Positions 51,070 to 59,413 of a stretch of 64,000 nucleotides of DNA are shown piece by piece (position 1 is the first letter of the stretch; each line of letters starts with the position of its first letter). The position numbers were made by a program, and so were the translations under genes. The DNA is from Paractinoplanes pyxinae (lineage in GTDB: Bacteria; Actinomycetota; Actinomycetes; Mycobacteriales; Micromonosporaceae). The notes beneath the pieces were generated by a model that did no database searches, was not told the DNA's origin, and saw only the letters and a list, made by a program, of their open reading frames with translations. Where the stretch lies: positions 124,001 through 188,000 of the forward strand of contig NZ_JAPNTZ010000006.1 in the NCBI RefSeq assembly GCF_026626335.1. The letters run 5' to 3'.

Positions 51070-51567
51070 CGCATCGCGCGTTACGGCACGAGAATGGTCG
51101 GGCTGCGCGCCACGCCAGCCGCGTCGTGGCTGATGTCCGTGCCGCCCGTTACGGCGCGGGAGTGGTCGGGCTGCTCGCCACGCCAGCCACGTCGTGGCTG
51201 AGCCCCGTGCCGCCCGTTACAGCATCGGAATGGTCGGGCTGCTCGCCACGCCAGCCACGTCGTGGCTGAGGTCCGTGCCGCCCGTTACAGCACGGGAGCG
51301 GTCGGGCTGCCCGCCACGCCAGCCGCGTCGTGGCTGAGGTCCGTGCCGCCCGTCACGCCACGGGAGCGGTTGGGCTGCTCCCCACGCCAGCCGCGTCGTG
51401 GCTGAGCTAAGTGCCGCCCGTTGCGGCACGGGAGTGGTTGGGCTGCTCGCCACGCCAGCCGCGTCGTGGCTGAGCTAAGTGCCGCCCGTTGCGAAACGGG
51501 AGTGGTTGGGCTGCTCGCCACGCCAGCCGCGTCGTGGCTGAGCTAAGTGCTGCCGGTTGCGAAGGTG
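51070..51567. repeat. 68-bp tandem repeat array with internal dyads, about 7 units
   Basis: The marker GTCGTGG recurs at 51123, 51191, 51259, 51327, 51395, 51463 and 51531, exactly 68 bases apart. Each unit holds CAGCCRCGTCGTGGCTG, an 8-base-arm dyad perfect in the copies at 51184-51200 and 51252-51268, and a second dyad around CCGTT (GTGCCGC with GCGGCAC in the unit near 51411). No spacers vary, so this is not CRISPR. It fills most of the 744-base gap between the TetR remnant and the repeat-tailed gene. The remaining 205 bases (51568-51772) are AT-rich. Confidence 0.85.
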
Positions 51568-51712
51568 AGTAATGTGCCTTTCTCGAACGCCGGGCGATTC
51601 ACGGATTAAAAACGCTGAGGCTCCAGAGCAATATAGCCAATGGCGCCAAATTGCCATCTTGGAACGCCCGCGGCATCAACACTTCTTTAGATTTGATTTG
51701 ATCAACGCAAGT

Positions 51713-51722
51713 TGGCATGATC
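51713..51722 (+). promoter_or_regulatory. TGGCATGATC motif upstream of the second repeat-tailed gene
   Basis: Same decamer as at 14139-14130, here 50 bases before ATG 51773, inside an AT-rich leader. Confidence 0.35.
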
Positions 51723-51772
51723 AAGTTGAATTCCGACGAGCCGTTCGCCCGCATAAGCGGGACAATATAGGT

Positions 51773-52887
51773 ATGCGGCAGCTACAGTTCTTCAGCTCGA
51801 CAGAGTTGGCGAAAATGCGTGACCGAACCCGCCGCCGAAACTATTCAGCCGCGAACGAAGAATTCCGTCGCGAACACGAACGCCATCGCGCCTGGGGCCT
51901 GCAACAAAGACACGCCGCCAAGCTGAGCCGCCTGCGCCGCGCTGCTGCCGAGAACCCCGACACCCCCTCCGCCGCCCGCTTGGCACTGATCGACCGCCTC
52001 CAGTCCGAGCGCCACACCAAGCCAGAGCCGCCGCAGCCCCTCGCCACCCCTTCCCCAGACGATCAACCCGCCCCACCGTCGACGCCGCAACCGTCCGAGC
52101 CAGCCACCGCTCCCAGCCAAGCCGCCGCTTCCACCGAAGCCAGCGACGCCTCCGACGCTGACGCCGTCACCACCCCGCCGCAGCCGGCAGAAATGGCAGC
52201 CCCTGGTCCAGTCTCGACCGCGCCGACGACAAGCGGCTCACGCCAACCCGCACAGCTGCACCCGTCCGAGCTAATCCGCCCGCCGCACGGCCGACCGCCC
52301 AGCCACCCTCGCGCCGCAACCGGCCCCGCCCAACACCAGCCACGACGCCGCCCGCCTGGCCAGCCGCCCAGCCATCCCCTCACCGCTACAGGCCGCACCC
52401 AACACCAGCCACGACGCGGCTCGCCTGGCCAGCCGCCCAGCCACCCGCGCACCGCAACCGGCCCCGCCCAACAGCGACCACGACGCCGCTCGCCTGGCCA
52501 GCCGCCCAACCACCCCCACACCGCAACCGGCCCCACCCAACAGCGACCACGACGCCGCTCGCCTGGCCAGCCGCCCAACCACCCCCACACCGCAACCGGC
52601 CCCACCCAACAGCGACCACGACGCCGCTCGCCCGGCCACCCGCCCCCACACCGCAACCGGGCCCCACCCAACACCAGCCACGACGCCGCCCGCCTGGCCA
52701 GCCGCCCCGACACCGCAACAGGCCCACCCAACACCAGCCACGACGCCGTGCCACCGCAAAAACGGCGGCACCCCCACCGAACCCAGGGCACCGCCGACGG
52801 CAAAGGAAGAGAGGCGTGGTGCCGCTGCCGCGACGGCACCACGCCGGTCAATGGGGAAACCTCAACCGCGGCGCCACTTCTGGTTAG
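51773..52887 (+). CDS. Repeat-tailed protein, paralogue of 13206-14090; tail frameshifted
   Basis: Unknown function. The head (MRQLQFFSSTELAKMRDRTR, NYSAANEEFRREH, AWGLQQRHAAKL) matches the 13206-14090 protein at 32 of 53 positions. A Pro/Ala/Thr/Ser-rich segment follows, then 23-residue repeats of the type GQPPNHPHTATGPTQQRPRR plus RSP. Five 69-bp units are in frame; the sixth is only 62 bp (52634-52695), so the frame changes inside the array. In the frame of the repeats a TAG occurs at 52885-52887; the shifted frame instead runs on to 53896 antisense to the S1 protease gene. The end given here is that of the unshifted frame. No signal peptide; ATG 51773 is set by homology. Confidence 0.6.
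52289..52752 (+). repeat. 69-bp coding tandem repeat array, homologous (inverted) to the 51070 array
   Basis: GGCC-anchored units start at 52289, 52358, 52427, 52496 and 52565 (69 bp each), 52634 (62 bp) and 52696 (partial). The reverse complement of a unit aligns with the 68-bp unit of the array at 51070-51567 at about 48 of 69 positions by hand count, including GCGTCGTGG, GTTGCG and GTGGTTGGGC in the same order. Confidence 0.8.
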
Positions 52888-54367
52888 CCCCGCCGGTGCA
52901 CTCCCAGAGGACGAGAACAGCGCCCTCGTTGGCGTTCCAGGCGTCGATGTCCACGCACTTGTTGGCCTGCGGGTTGACCAGATCGCCGGCTGCGGAGAGG
53001 ACGAACTGCTGGGCCGGGTTGCCGCTGCAGTTGACGATTTGGATTGCGGCGCCGTTGGCGGTGGAGCCCCACGCTACGTCCAGGCACTTGTTGTTGGAGG
53101 TTTGCAGGGTGCCGTTGACGAAGTTCCAGCGTTGGGCTGCGGTGCCGTTGCAGTTCCACATCTGGACCCGTACGCCGTCGGAGAAGTTGCCGTTGGGGAC
53201 GTCCAGGCACTTGTTGTTGAGGCTGCTGATCACGGCCGAACCACCCGAGCCGCCGCCGGTGGTGGTCAGGGACAGGCCGTAGGTCTGCAGGATCTCGTTG
53301 ACGGGCTGGAACCACATGGTGCCGCCGCTGGAGCAGTTGCCCGTGCCGCCCGACGTGACGCCCTGGGCCTGGTTGCCGGAGATCCAGCTGCCGCCGGAGT
53401 CGCCGGGCTCGGCGCACGCGTTGCTGCGGGACAGGCCCGACACGGCGCCCTGCGAGTAGACGATCGTCTCGTTGCGGCCCAGCAGGGTGCCGCAGCGCCA
53501 GCCGGTCGTGCGGCCCGAGCGGCAGATCGAGCTGCCGATCGCCGCGTCCTGCGAACCGGCCACGGTGACGTTGCCGCCCGCGTAGTTGTTCACCCAGGGC
53601 TGGGAGGTCCAGTTCCCGTTCGTACGCACCCAGGCGTAGTCGTTACCGGGGAACGACGACCCGGCGAAGTTGCCCTGGGCCACGTTGTTGTAGCCCAGCG
53701 TCGGGCTGCCCGTCCCGCCGCAGTGGCCGGCCGTGACGAAACCGCCGGCGACCGAGAAGCCGACCGAGCACAACGTGTTGCCGTTGATCACGTACTGGTC
53801 GCCGCCGCGGGTGTCGTACATCGGGCGGGGCTGCTCCGCCGACGTGACCACGGTGACTGCCCCGGCGCCCGACGCAAAGTCGCGGGCCGCCGATAAAGCG
53901 CCAGGGGCAGCCATCACAACCACCCGGTTGTTTGGAACGTCGACATACCAGCCGCGCACCACCGAGGAACGAGCCGATTTGGCCCGTTTGTCCAGGAAAG
54001 CGCGCGTCGAGGCGAGATCGGCGCTGCTGTGCTCCACGACGACGGCTGACGCCCCCTCCGCCCGTACGGAGGAAGCAGCGGAAGCATCGGTGACCGCAAC
54101 CGTCAGCCGCGACGCGCCGGACGGGATCCAGGCCCCGGCGAAGGACGAGCCGAGCTTGGCCTTGAGGCGCTTCTCGACCACGGGGGCCGCCGCCTCGGTG
54201 CGCAACCGGGCCGCGATCTCACCGTTGTCGATCTTCAGGTCGCGCCGCATGGCGCTGAGCATGCCGGGGTCGAGGTCGATCGACGGGTCGGCGGCGTGCG
54301 CGGGCACGGGACTGAGGGTTCCGATCGTGATCGCCGCTGAGGCGACCGCGAGCCAACGTAGGCGCAT
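52862..54367 (-). CDS. Secreted S1 (alpha-lytic type) protease with ricin-B lectin domain
   Basis: A 501-residue secreted chymotrypsin-like protease. Signal peptide 1-25 (ending VPAHAA), a long pro-region (about 26-183) acting as folding chaperone, then the S1E catalytic domain from about 184 (YDTRGGDQYVINGNTLCSVG) with His215 (TAGHCGG), Asp243 (GNDYAWV) and Ser324 (EPGDSGGSW). A Gly/Ser linker leads to a ricin-B (CBM13) domain at 377-501 with QRW/QKW-type repeats (NKCLDVPNGNFSDGVRVQMW, AAQRWNF, NQKWRRG). Length and order match Streptomyces proteases of this class. ATG 54367 starts the signal peptide. Confidence 0.94.
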   Translation of the reverse strand: MRLRWLAVASAAITIGTLSPVPAHAADPSIDLDPGMLSAMRRDLKIDNGEIAARLRTEAAAPVVEKRLKAKLGSSFAGAWIPSGASRLTVAVTDASAASSVRAEGASAVVVEHSSADLASTRAFLDKRAKSARSSVVRGWYVDVPNNRVVVMAAPGALSAARDFASGAGAVTVVTSAEQPRPMYDTRGGDQYVINGNTLCSVGFSVAGGFVTAGHCGGTGSPTLGYNNVAQGNFAGSSFPGNDYAWVRTNGNWTSQPWVNNYAGGNVTVAGSQDAAIGSSICRSGRTTGWRCGTLLGRNETIVYSQGAVSGLSRSNACAEPGDSGGSWISGNQAQGVTSGGTGNCSSGGTMWFQPVNEILQTYGLSLTTTGGGSGGSAVISSLNNKCLDVPNGNFSDGVRVQMWNCNGTAAQRWNFVNGTLQTSNNKCLDVAWGSTANGAAIQIVNCSGNPAQQFVLSAAGDLVNPQANKCVDIDAWNANEGAVLVLWECTGGANQKWRRG

Positions 54368-54558
54368 GTCGGGGGTCCTTTCAGTGCGCCGGAAAATCGG
54401 GGGATTAATCGGAGGCTGTCGATGCGTGACAACGCTGTCAAGGAATAGGAAGGAACCCTGCCCGAACGAACCACGTGTGCTCCGTCGCCTGCCCTCGCCG
54501 ATCGGGCGTCCGGCGTGCAAGGCTGTGTCCTGAGATCGGACTGGAGCGGGGTTACCGG

Positions 54559-55728
54559 ATGGGCATGGTCAAGGTCGTCGGCCTGGTGCTGCACCCCAGG
54601 CGCGACTGCGGGGCGGCGATAGAGGCCATCGTGAAGTGGGCCGAGCGCCGCGACGTCACCGTGCTGGGGCTGCACGCCGAGATCGACCGCATCGACTGCG
54701 AGGCGGTGGCGGTCACCCAGCAAGAGATGGTCGATCGGGCCGGCCTGCTGGTCAGCCTGGGCGGCGACGGCACCATGCTGCGCACCATGCGGCTGGTCGA
54801 GGGCCGCAAGACCCCGGTGCTGGGCGTCAACGTGGGCCGGCTGGGCTTCCTGGCCGAGGTCGACCTGCCCGATCTGCCGGCCGCCCTCACGGCGATCGAC
54901 GAGCACAAGTTCACCATCGAGCCGCGCACCGCGGTCCGCACCCGGCTGCCCGACGGCAAAGAGGTGTCCGCGTTCAACGACATCGCGATGGTGCGCGTGC
55001 CGGGCGACGGGCTGGCCGCGATCGGCATCTCGGTCGAGAAGAAGAACTTCGTCAACTACGCGGCGGACGCGGTCATCGTGGCCACCCCGACCGGCTCCAC
55101 CGCCTACAGCTTCTCGGCCGGCGGCCCGATCGTCTCGCCCAACGTCGAGGGCCTGATCGTCACCGCCGCCGCCGCGCACTCCTCGTTCAACCGGCCGCTC
55201 ATGCTGGCCCTGCAGGAACAGCTCGACCTGGACGTGCTGCCGACCAGCGGCCGCCTGGCCATCGAGGTCGACGGCATCATCGAGGGCTACGCCGGCCCCG
55301 ACGACCGGCTGTGCATCGAGCCCGTCCCGTCGGCGGCCCAGGTGATCCGGCTCGGCAGCACCAGCTTCTACGAGCGGGCCCGGCGCAAGCTGCGGGTCGA
55401 GGGCAGCGCCCAGGTCGGCGTGCCCGACTCGGGCGACGCCGTCGTGGTCGACAGCTTCGAGCGGCAGCGCTACGAGATTCTCATCGGCGGCGAGGTGGCC
55501 GGCGTGCTGCACTACCGGCGCCACGGCGGCGAGATCGAGCTGATGCACACCGAGATCGAACAGTCCTTCTCCGGCCGCGGCCTGGCCGGCCGGCTCGCGT
55601 CGGCCGCTCTCGAGGACGCCCGCGGCCGGGCCACCCCCGTCATCCCCTCCTGCCCCTTCGTCATCGGATATCTGGACCGCCACCCCGAGTACGCCGACCT
55701 GCTGGCCACTCCACCTGCCGATAGCTGA
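54559..55728 (+). CDS. nadK: NAD kinase fused to a YjdJ-type acetyltransferase domain
   Basis: A 389-residue protein. Residues 1-285 are a complete NAD kinase, phosphorylating NAD(H) to NADP(H): GGDGT at 68-72 (LVSLGGDGTMLRTMRL), the AFNDIAMVR motif near 140 and the conserved PTGSTAYSFSAGGPIVSP at 177-194. Residues 298-384 form a second domain of the small GNAT-like Acetyltransf_CG (YjdJ/NATD1) family: LIGGEVAGVLHYR, HTEIEQSFSGRGLAGRLASA and PSCPFVIGYLDRHPEYADLL with Cys365. GGAGCGGGG precedes ATG 54559. The next gene starts ten bases downstream, so all three genes to 58867 are probably one operon. Confidence 0.92.
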   Translation: MGMVKVVGLVLHPRRDCGAAIEAIVKWAERRDVTVLGLHAEIDRIDCEAVAVTQQEMVDRAGLLVSLGGDGTMLRTMRLVEGRKTPVLGVNVGRLGFLAEVDLPDLPAALTAIDEHKFTIEPRTAVRTRLPDGKEVSAFNDIAMVRVPGDGLAAIGISVEKKNFVNYAADAVIVATPTGSTAYSFSAGGPIVSPNVEGLIVTAAAAHSSFNRPLMLALQEQLDLDVLPTSGRLAIEVDGIIEGYAGPDDRLCIEPVPSAAQVIRLGSTSFYERARRKLRVEGSAQVGVPDSGDAVVVDSFERQRYEILIGGEVAGVLHYRRHGGEIELMHTEIEQSFSGRGLAGRLASAALEDARGRATPVIPSCPFVIGYLDRHPEYADLLATPPADS

Positions 55729-55738
55729 GGTATCTGCC

Positions 55739-57397
55739 ATGGGCCATCCCGCGATCCTGACCGTCGACGACGACCCCGCGGTCTCCCGCGCCATCGCCCG
55801 CGACCTGCGCCGCCGCTACGGCGACCGGTACCGCATCGTCCGTGCCTCCTCCGCCGCCGAGGCGCTCGAGGCCCTGCGCGAGCTCAAGCTGCGTGGCGGC
55901 CGGGTGGCCGTGATGCTCGCCGACTACCGCATGCCGCAGGTCAACGGCATCGAGTTCCTCGAGCAGGCGATGGACCTGTTCCCCAACGCGCGGCGGGCCC
56001 TGCTGACCGCGTACGCCGACACCGACGCCGCCATCCAGGCGATCAACGTCGTGGACGTCGACCATTACCTGCTCAAGCCGTGGGACCCGCCGGAAGAGAA
56101 GTTGTATCCGGTGCTCGACGCCCTGCTCGACGCGTGGCTGGCCACCGGCGACCGCGAGACCGAGGACATCCGCGTCGTCGGCCACCGGTGGAGCGAGCCG
56201 TCGTACGAGATCCGCGACTTCCTGGCCCGCAACCTGGTGCCCTACAAGTGGCTGGGCGCCGACGAGCCCGAGGGCCGCCGCCTGCTCGAGGCGGCCAGCG
56301 TCGGCCCCGAGTCGATCCCGCTGGTGGTGACGGCCGACGGGCGCGCGATGGCCCAGCCCAGCACCACCGAAGTGGCCGAGGCGGTCGGCCTGTCCACCGC
56401 CCCCGGCCGCGACTTCTACGACCTGATCATCGTGGGCGGCGGGCCGGCCGGGCTGGGCGCGGCCGTCTACGGCGCCTCCGAGGGGCTCAAGACGCTGCTG
56501 GTCGAGCGGCGCGCGGTCGGCGGTCAGGCCGGTCAGAGCTCGCGCATCGAGAACTACCTGGGCTTCCCCGACGGCATCTCGGGCGCGCAGCTGACCGACC
56601 GGGCCCGCCGCCAGGCCGGCAAGTTCTCGGCCGAGGTGCTGACCACGCGGGATGTCACCGGCCTGCGCCCGGACGGTTCGGCCCGCACGCTCACGTTCGC
56701 CGACGGCGGCGAGATCTCGGCCCACTCGATCGTGCTGGCCACCGGCGTCTCGTACCGGCCGCTGATCGCCGAGGGCGTGGCCGAGCTGACCGGTTCCGGC
56801 GTCTACTACGGCTCGGCCTCGACCGAGGGCCCCTCGTGCGCCGGCACCGACGTCTACATCGTCGGCGGGGCGAACTCGGCCGGCCAGGCGGCGCTGTTCT
56901 TTTCCCGGTACGCGAAAACGGTCACGCTGCTCGTCCGGGGCGATTCGCTCGAGTCGTCGATGTCGTACTACCTGATCCAGCAGCTCAACAAGATCGACAA
57001 CATCCGCGTCCGCACCCGCTGCGAGGTGCTCAGCGCCCAGGGCGACGGCCACCTGCAGGCCATCACCATCTGCGACAGCAAAGAGGGCGTGAGCACCACG
57101 GTCGAGTGCGGCTACCTCTTCGTCTTCATCGGGGCCGAGCCGCGCACCGACTGGCTGGGTCAGGCGGTGGCCCGCGACGAGAAGGGCTTCGTCTACACCG
57201 GGCCGGATCTTCTCTCAAATGGCACCCGCCCGAAGGGATGGGATCGGGAGCGGGATCCGTTCTACCTGGAGTGCAGTGTTCCCGGCATCTTCGCCGCCGG
57301 CGACGTCCGGGCCAACTCCGTCAAGCGGGTGGCCTCGGCGGTCGGCGAGGGCGCGATGGCCGTCACGCTGGTCCATCGTTACCTGGAGGCGCAGTAA
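55739..57397 (+). CDS. Response regulator receiver fused to thioredoxin-reductase-like flavoprotein
   Basis: A 552-residue fusion. Residues 1-130: receiver domain with Asp62 (MLADYRMPQ), DDD at 10-12 and Lys113 (YLLKPWD). Residues 140-220: a thioredoxin/glutaredoxin-like fold (EDIRVVGHRWSEPSYEIRDF) with no CxxC. Residues 225-552: FAD/NAD(P)H domain of thioredoxin reductase type, with GGGPAG at 233-238, VGGANSAGQAA at 375-385 and the C-terminal GIFAAGDVRANSVKRVASAV. The active-site CxxC is replaced by SAST at 359-362, so disulfide reduction by the usual route is not possible. It probably couples a phosphorelay to the redox state of NADPH. Confidence 0.92.
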   Translation: MGHPAILTVDDDPAVSRAIARDLRRRYGDRYRIVRASSAAEALEALRELKLRGGRVAVMLADYRMPQVNGIEFLEQAMDLFPNARRALLTAYADTDAAIQAINVVDVDHYLLKPWDPPEEKLYPVLDALLDAWLATGDRETEDIRVVGHRWSEPSYEIRDFLARNLVPYKWLGADEPEGRRLLEAASVGPESIPLVVTADGRAMAQPSTTEVAEAVGLSTAPGRDFYDLIIVGGGPAGLGAAVYGASEGLKTLLVERRAVGGQAGQSSRIENYLGFPDGISGAQLTDRARRQAGKFSAEVLTTRDVTGLRPDGSARTLTFADGGEISAHSIVLATGVSYRPLIAEGVAELTGSGVYYGSASTEGPSCAGTDVYIVGGANSAGQAALFFSRYAKTVTLLVRGDSLESSMSYYLIQQLNKIDNIRVRTRCEVLSAQGDGHLQAITICDSKEGVSTTVECGYLFVFIGAEPRTDWLGQAVARDEKGFVYTGPDLLSNGTRPKGWDRERDPFYLECSVPGIFAAGDVRANSVKRVASAVGEGAMAVTLVHRYLEAQ

Positions 57398-57400
57398 GCC

Positions 57401-58867
57401 ATGAGTGACAGCACGGAGGTCCGGCTCGTTCCCTGCGAGCCCGGGCAGCTCACCAACGACGAGCTGCGCACGCTGTTCCTGTTCGAGAAGCTGACCGACG
57501 ACCAGCTCACCTGGATCTCGGAGCACGGCTGCACGATGCACATGCCGGCCGGCGGCGTGGTGATCCGCGAGGGCGATCCCGCCGACCAGTTCCTGGTGCT
57601 GCTCAGCGGCACGATCGAGCTCACCCGCCGGGTCGGCCAGGACGAGGTGCGCACCAACCGCACCGAGCAGCGCGGCGTCTACATGGGGGCCACGAACGCC
57701 TACCTGCGCGACGACGGCGTACCGCGTAATTACATGATGAGCACGCGGGCCCTCGACGACAGCGACTTCTTCGTGCTCTCGGCCGACGACTTCGGCTGGA
57801 TGATGCGCGAGTGGTTCCCGATGGCCATCCACCTGCTCGAGGGCCTGACCATCGGCATGCGCAACACGCAGGCGGCGGTCAGCGAGCGGCAGCGCCTGAC
57901 CGCGCTCGGCGCGCTCTCGGCCGGCCTGATGCACGAGCTCAACAACCCGGCCGCGGCCGCCTCGCGGGCCACCGCGGCGCTGCGCCAGCGGGTCGCCGGC
58001 ATGCGGCACAAGCTGGCCATGCTGGCCGCCGGCAAGGTCGACCCGGAGCGCCTGGTGGCGCTGGTCGAGCTGCAGGAGGACGTGATCGAGCGGGCGGCCA
58101 AGGCCAAGCCGCTGACCGCGATGGAGACGGCCGACCGCGAGGACGAGCTCGGCGACTGGATGGACGAGCGCAACGTCACCGGCGGCTGGGACCTCGCCCC
58201 GGTCTTCGCCCAGGGCGGCCTCGACATCGAGTGCCTCACGCTGATCGAGGAGCGGGTCGGCACCCAGGCGCTGCTCGACCAGGCCATCCACTGGATCGGC
58301 TACGCGCTCGAGACCGAGCAGCTGATGACCGACATCGAGGACGCCACCGGCCGGGTCTCGTCGCTGGTGTCGGCGGCCAAGCAGTACTCGCAGATGGACC
58401 GGGCGGCCCACCAGTGGATCGACATCCACAGCGGGCTCGACAGCACGCTGGTGATGCTGACCCACAAGATCGGCGACGGGGTCAAGGTCGTGAAGGACTA
58501 CGACCGGACGCTGCCGCAGGTGCCGGCCCACCCGGCCGAGCTCAACCAGGTGTGGACCAACCTGATCGACAACGCGGTGCAGGCCATGAGCGGCGCCGGC
58601 ACGCTGACGATCAAGACGTACCGCGAGGACGACCACGTGGTGGTCTCGATCGGCGACACCGGCCCGGGCGTGCCCGAGGATCTGAAGAAGCGCGTGTTCG
58701 AGCCGTTCTTCACCACCAAGCCGGTGGGCGAGGGCACGGGGCTGGGCCTCGACATCTCGTACCGGATCGTGGTGAACGGCCACGGCGGCGACATCAAGCT
58801 CGACTCCAAGCCGGGCGACACCAGGTTCCTGGTACGGCTGCCGCTGACCGAGCCGTCGTCGGCCTGA
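57401..58867 (+). CDS. Histidine kinase with N-terminal cyclic-nucleotide-binding domain
   Basis: A 488-residue soluble kinase. Residues 20-150 are a Crp-like cNMP-binding domain (LFLFEKLTDDQLTWISEHGC, VVIREGDPADQFLVLLSGTI). The phospho-acceptor is His178 in LSAGLMHELNNPAAAASRAT. After a long helical insertion (200-320) the HATPase_c domain shows NLIDNAVQAM, IGDTGPGVPEDL, FEPFFTTKPVGEGTGLGLDI. It starts four bases after the receiver-flavoprotein stop, so the two are a cognate pair. No membrane segments, hence an intracellular signal (cyclic nucleotide or redox). Confidence 0.94.
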   Translation: MSDSTEVRLVPCEPGQLTNDELRTLFLFEKLTDDQLTWISEHGCTMHMPAGGVVIREGDPADQFLVLLSGTIELTRRVGQDEVRTNRTEQRGVYMGATNAYLRDDGVPRNYMMSTRALDDSDFFVLSADDFGWMMREWFPMAIHLLEGLTIGMRNTQAAVSERQRLTALGALSAGLMHELNNPAAAASRATAALRQRVAGMRHKLAMLAAGKVDPERLVALVELQEDVIERAAKAKPLTAMETADREDELGDWMDERNVTGGWDLAPVFAQGGLDIECLTLIEERVGTQALLDQAIHWIGYALETEQLMTDIEDATGRVSSLVSAAKQYSQMDRAAHQWIDIHSGLDSTLVMLTHKIGDGVKVVKDYDRTLPQVPAHPAELNQVWTNLIDNAVQAMSGAGTLTIKTYREDDHVVVSIGDTGPGVPEDLKKRVFEPFFTTKPVGEGTGLGLDISYRIVVNGHGGDIKLDSKPGDTRFLVRLPLTEPSSA

Positions 58868-58874
58868 CATGGCA

Positions 58875-58904
58875 GAGCGGGCGGGGAGTGATTCCCGCCC
58901 GCTC
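58875..58904. terminator. Terminator of the redox-signalling operon
   Basis: A perfect 11-bp stem (58875-58885 with 58894-58904), loop of 8, eight bases after the kinase stop and before the convergent DinB gene end. Confidence 0.7.
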
Positions 58905-58912
58905 CGAAATAC

Positions 58913-59410
58913 CTAGAGCAACCCTCGCACGTACGCCGCCTGACCCGCGTGCTGCGCGTCGTCGTCGTACACGCTGACCAGCCGCACCCCCAGGGTGACC
59001 GGCGGGTCCCAGTTGTCGTCGATCACCCGGTCGAGGTCCTTCTCGCTGATCCCGGCCAGATAGGCCACCGTACGGTCGTGGACCGCCCGGTAGTAGTCGA
59101 GCAGCACCTGCGCGCTCTCCGGAGCCACCGCCGCCACCTGCGCGGCGTCGTGGCCGTAGCCGGTCTCGCCCGCGTCCTTCAGGCTGAACTTGGCCGGCCA
59201 GTCGCCGCCCGCGTAGACCTGCTCCACGCCCATCACCTCGGCCACGTGGTCGTCCTGGACCCGGGTGAGGTGCCAGACCAGCCAGCCGATCGAGTTGGCG
59301 CCTTTCGCCGGCTGGTAGCGCAGCTGCTCGGGCGTGAGGCCCTGGACGGCCGTCTCGACCAGCTCGGGGAGCCGCCCGAAGGCCTCGATCAGTACGTCTT
59401 TCGCGTCCAT
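58913..59410 (-). CDS. DinB/DUF664-family protein (putative mycothiol S-transferase)
   Basis: A 165-residue four-helix-bundle protein. Metal-ligand histidine positions expected of the family are visible in SIGWLVWHLTRVQDDHVAEV (41-60) and DDDAQHAGQAAYVRGLL at the C-terminus. Typical full length. Such proteins transfer mycothiol or act as metal-dependent thiol enzymes in actinobacteria. ATG 59410. It lies three bases downstream of the membrane-protein gene ending at 59414 on the same strand, so the two may be cotranscribed. Confidence 0.88.
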   Translation of the reverse strand: MDAKDVLIEAFGRLPELVETAVQGLTPEQLRYQPAKGANSIGWLVWHLTRVQDDHVAEVMGVEQVYAGGDWPAKFSLKDAGETGYGHDAAQVAAVAPESAQVLLDYYRAVHDRTVAYLAGISEKDLDRVIDDNWDPPVTLGVRLVSVYDDDAQHAGQAAYVRGLL

Positions 59411-59413
59411 CCG

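Noticed and set aside
51070..51567. CRISPR array
   Set aside because: The full 68-bp unit is repeated with scattered substitutions; there are no unique spacers and no cas genes.
52888..53896. Continuation of the repeat-tailed frame antisense to the S1 protease
   Set aside because: The translation here mirrors the protease codons; the extension results from the 7-bp frame change in the sixth repeat.
55739..57397. Thioredoxin reductase (trxB)
   Set aside because: The CxxC needed for thioredoxin reduction is SAST and a receiver domain is fused in front.
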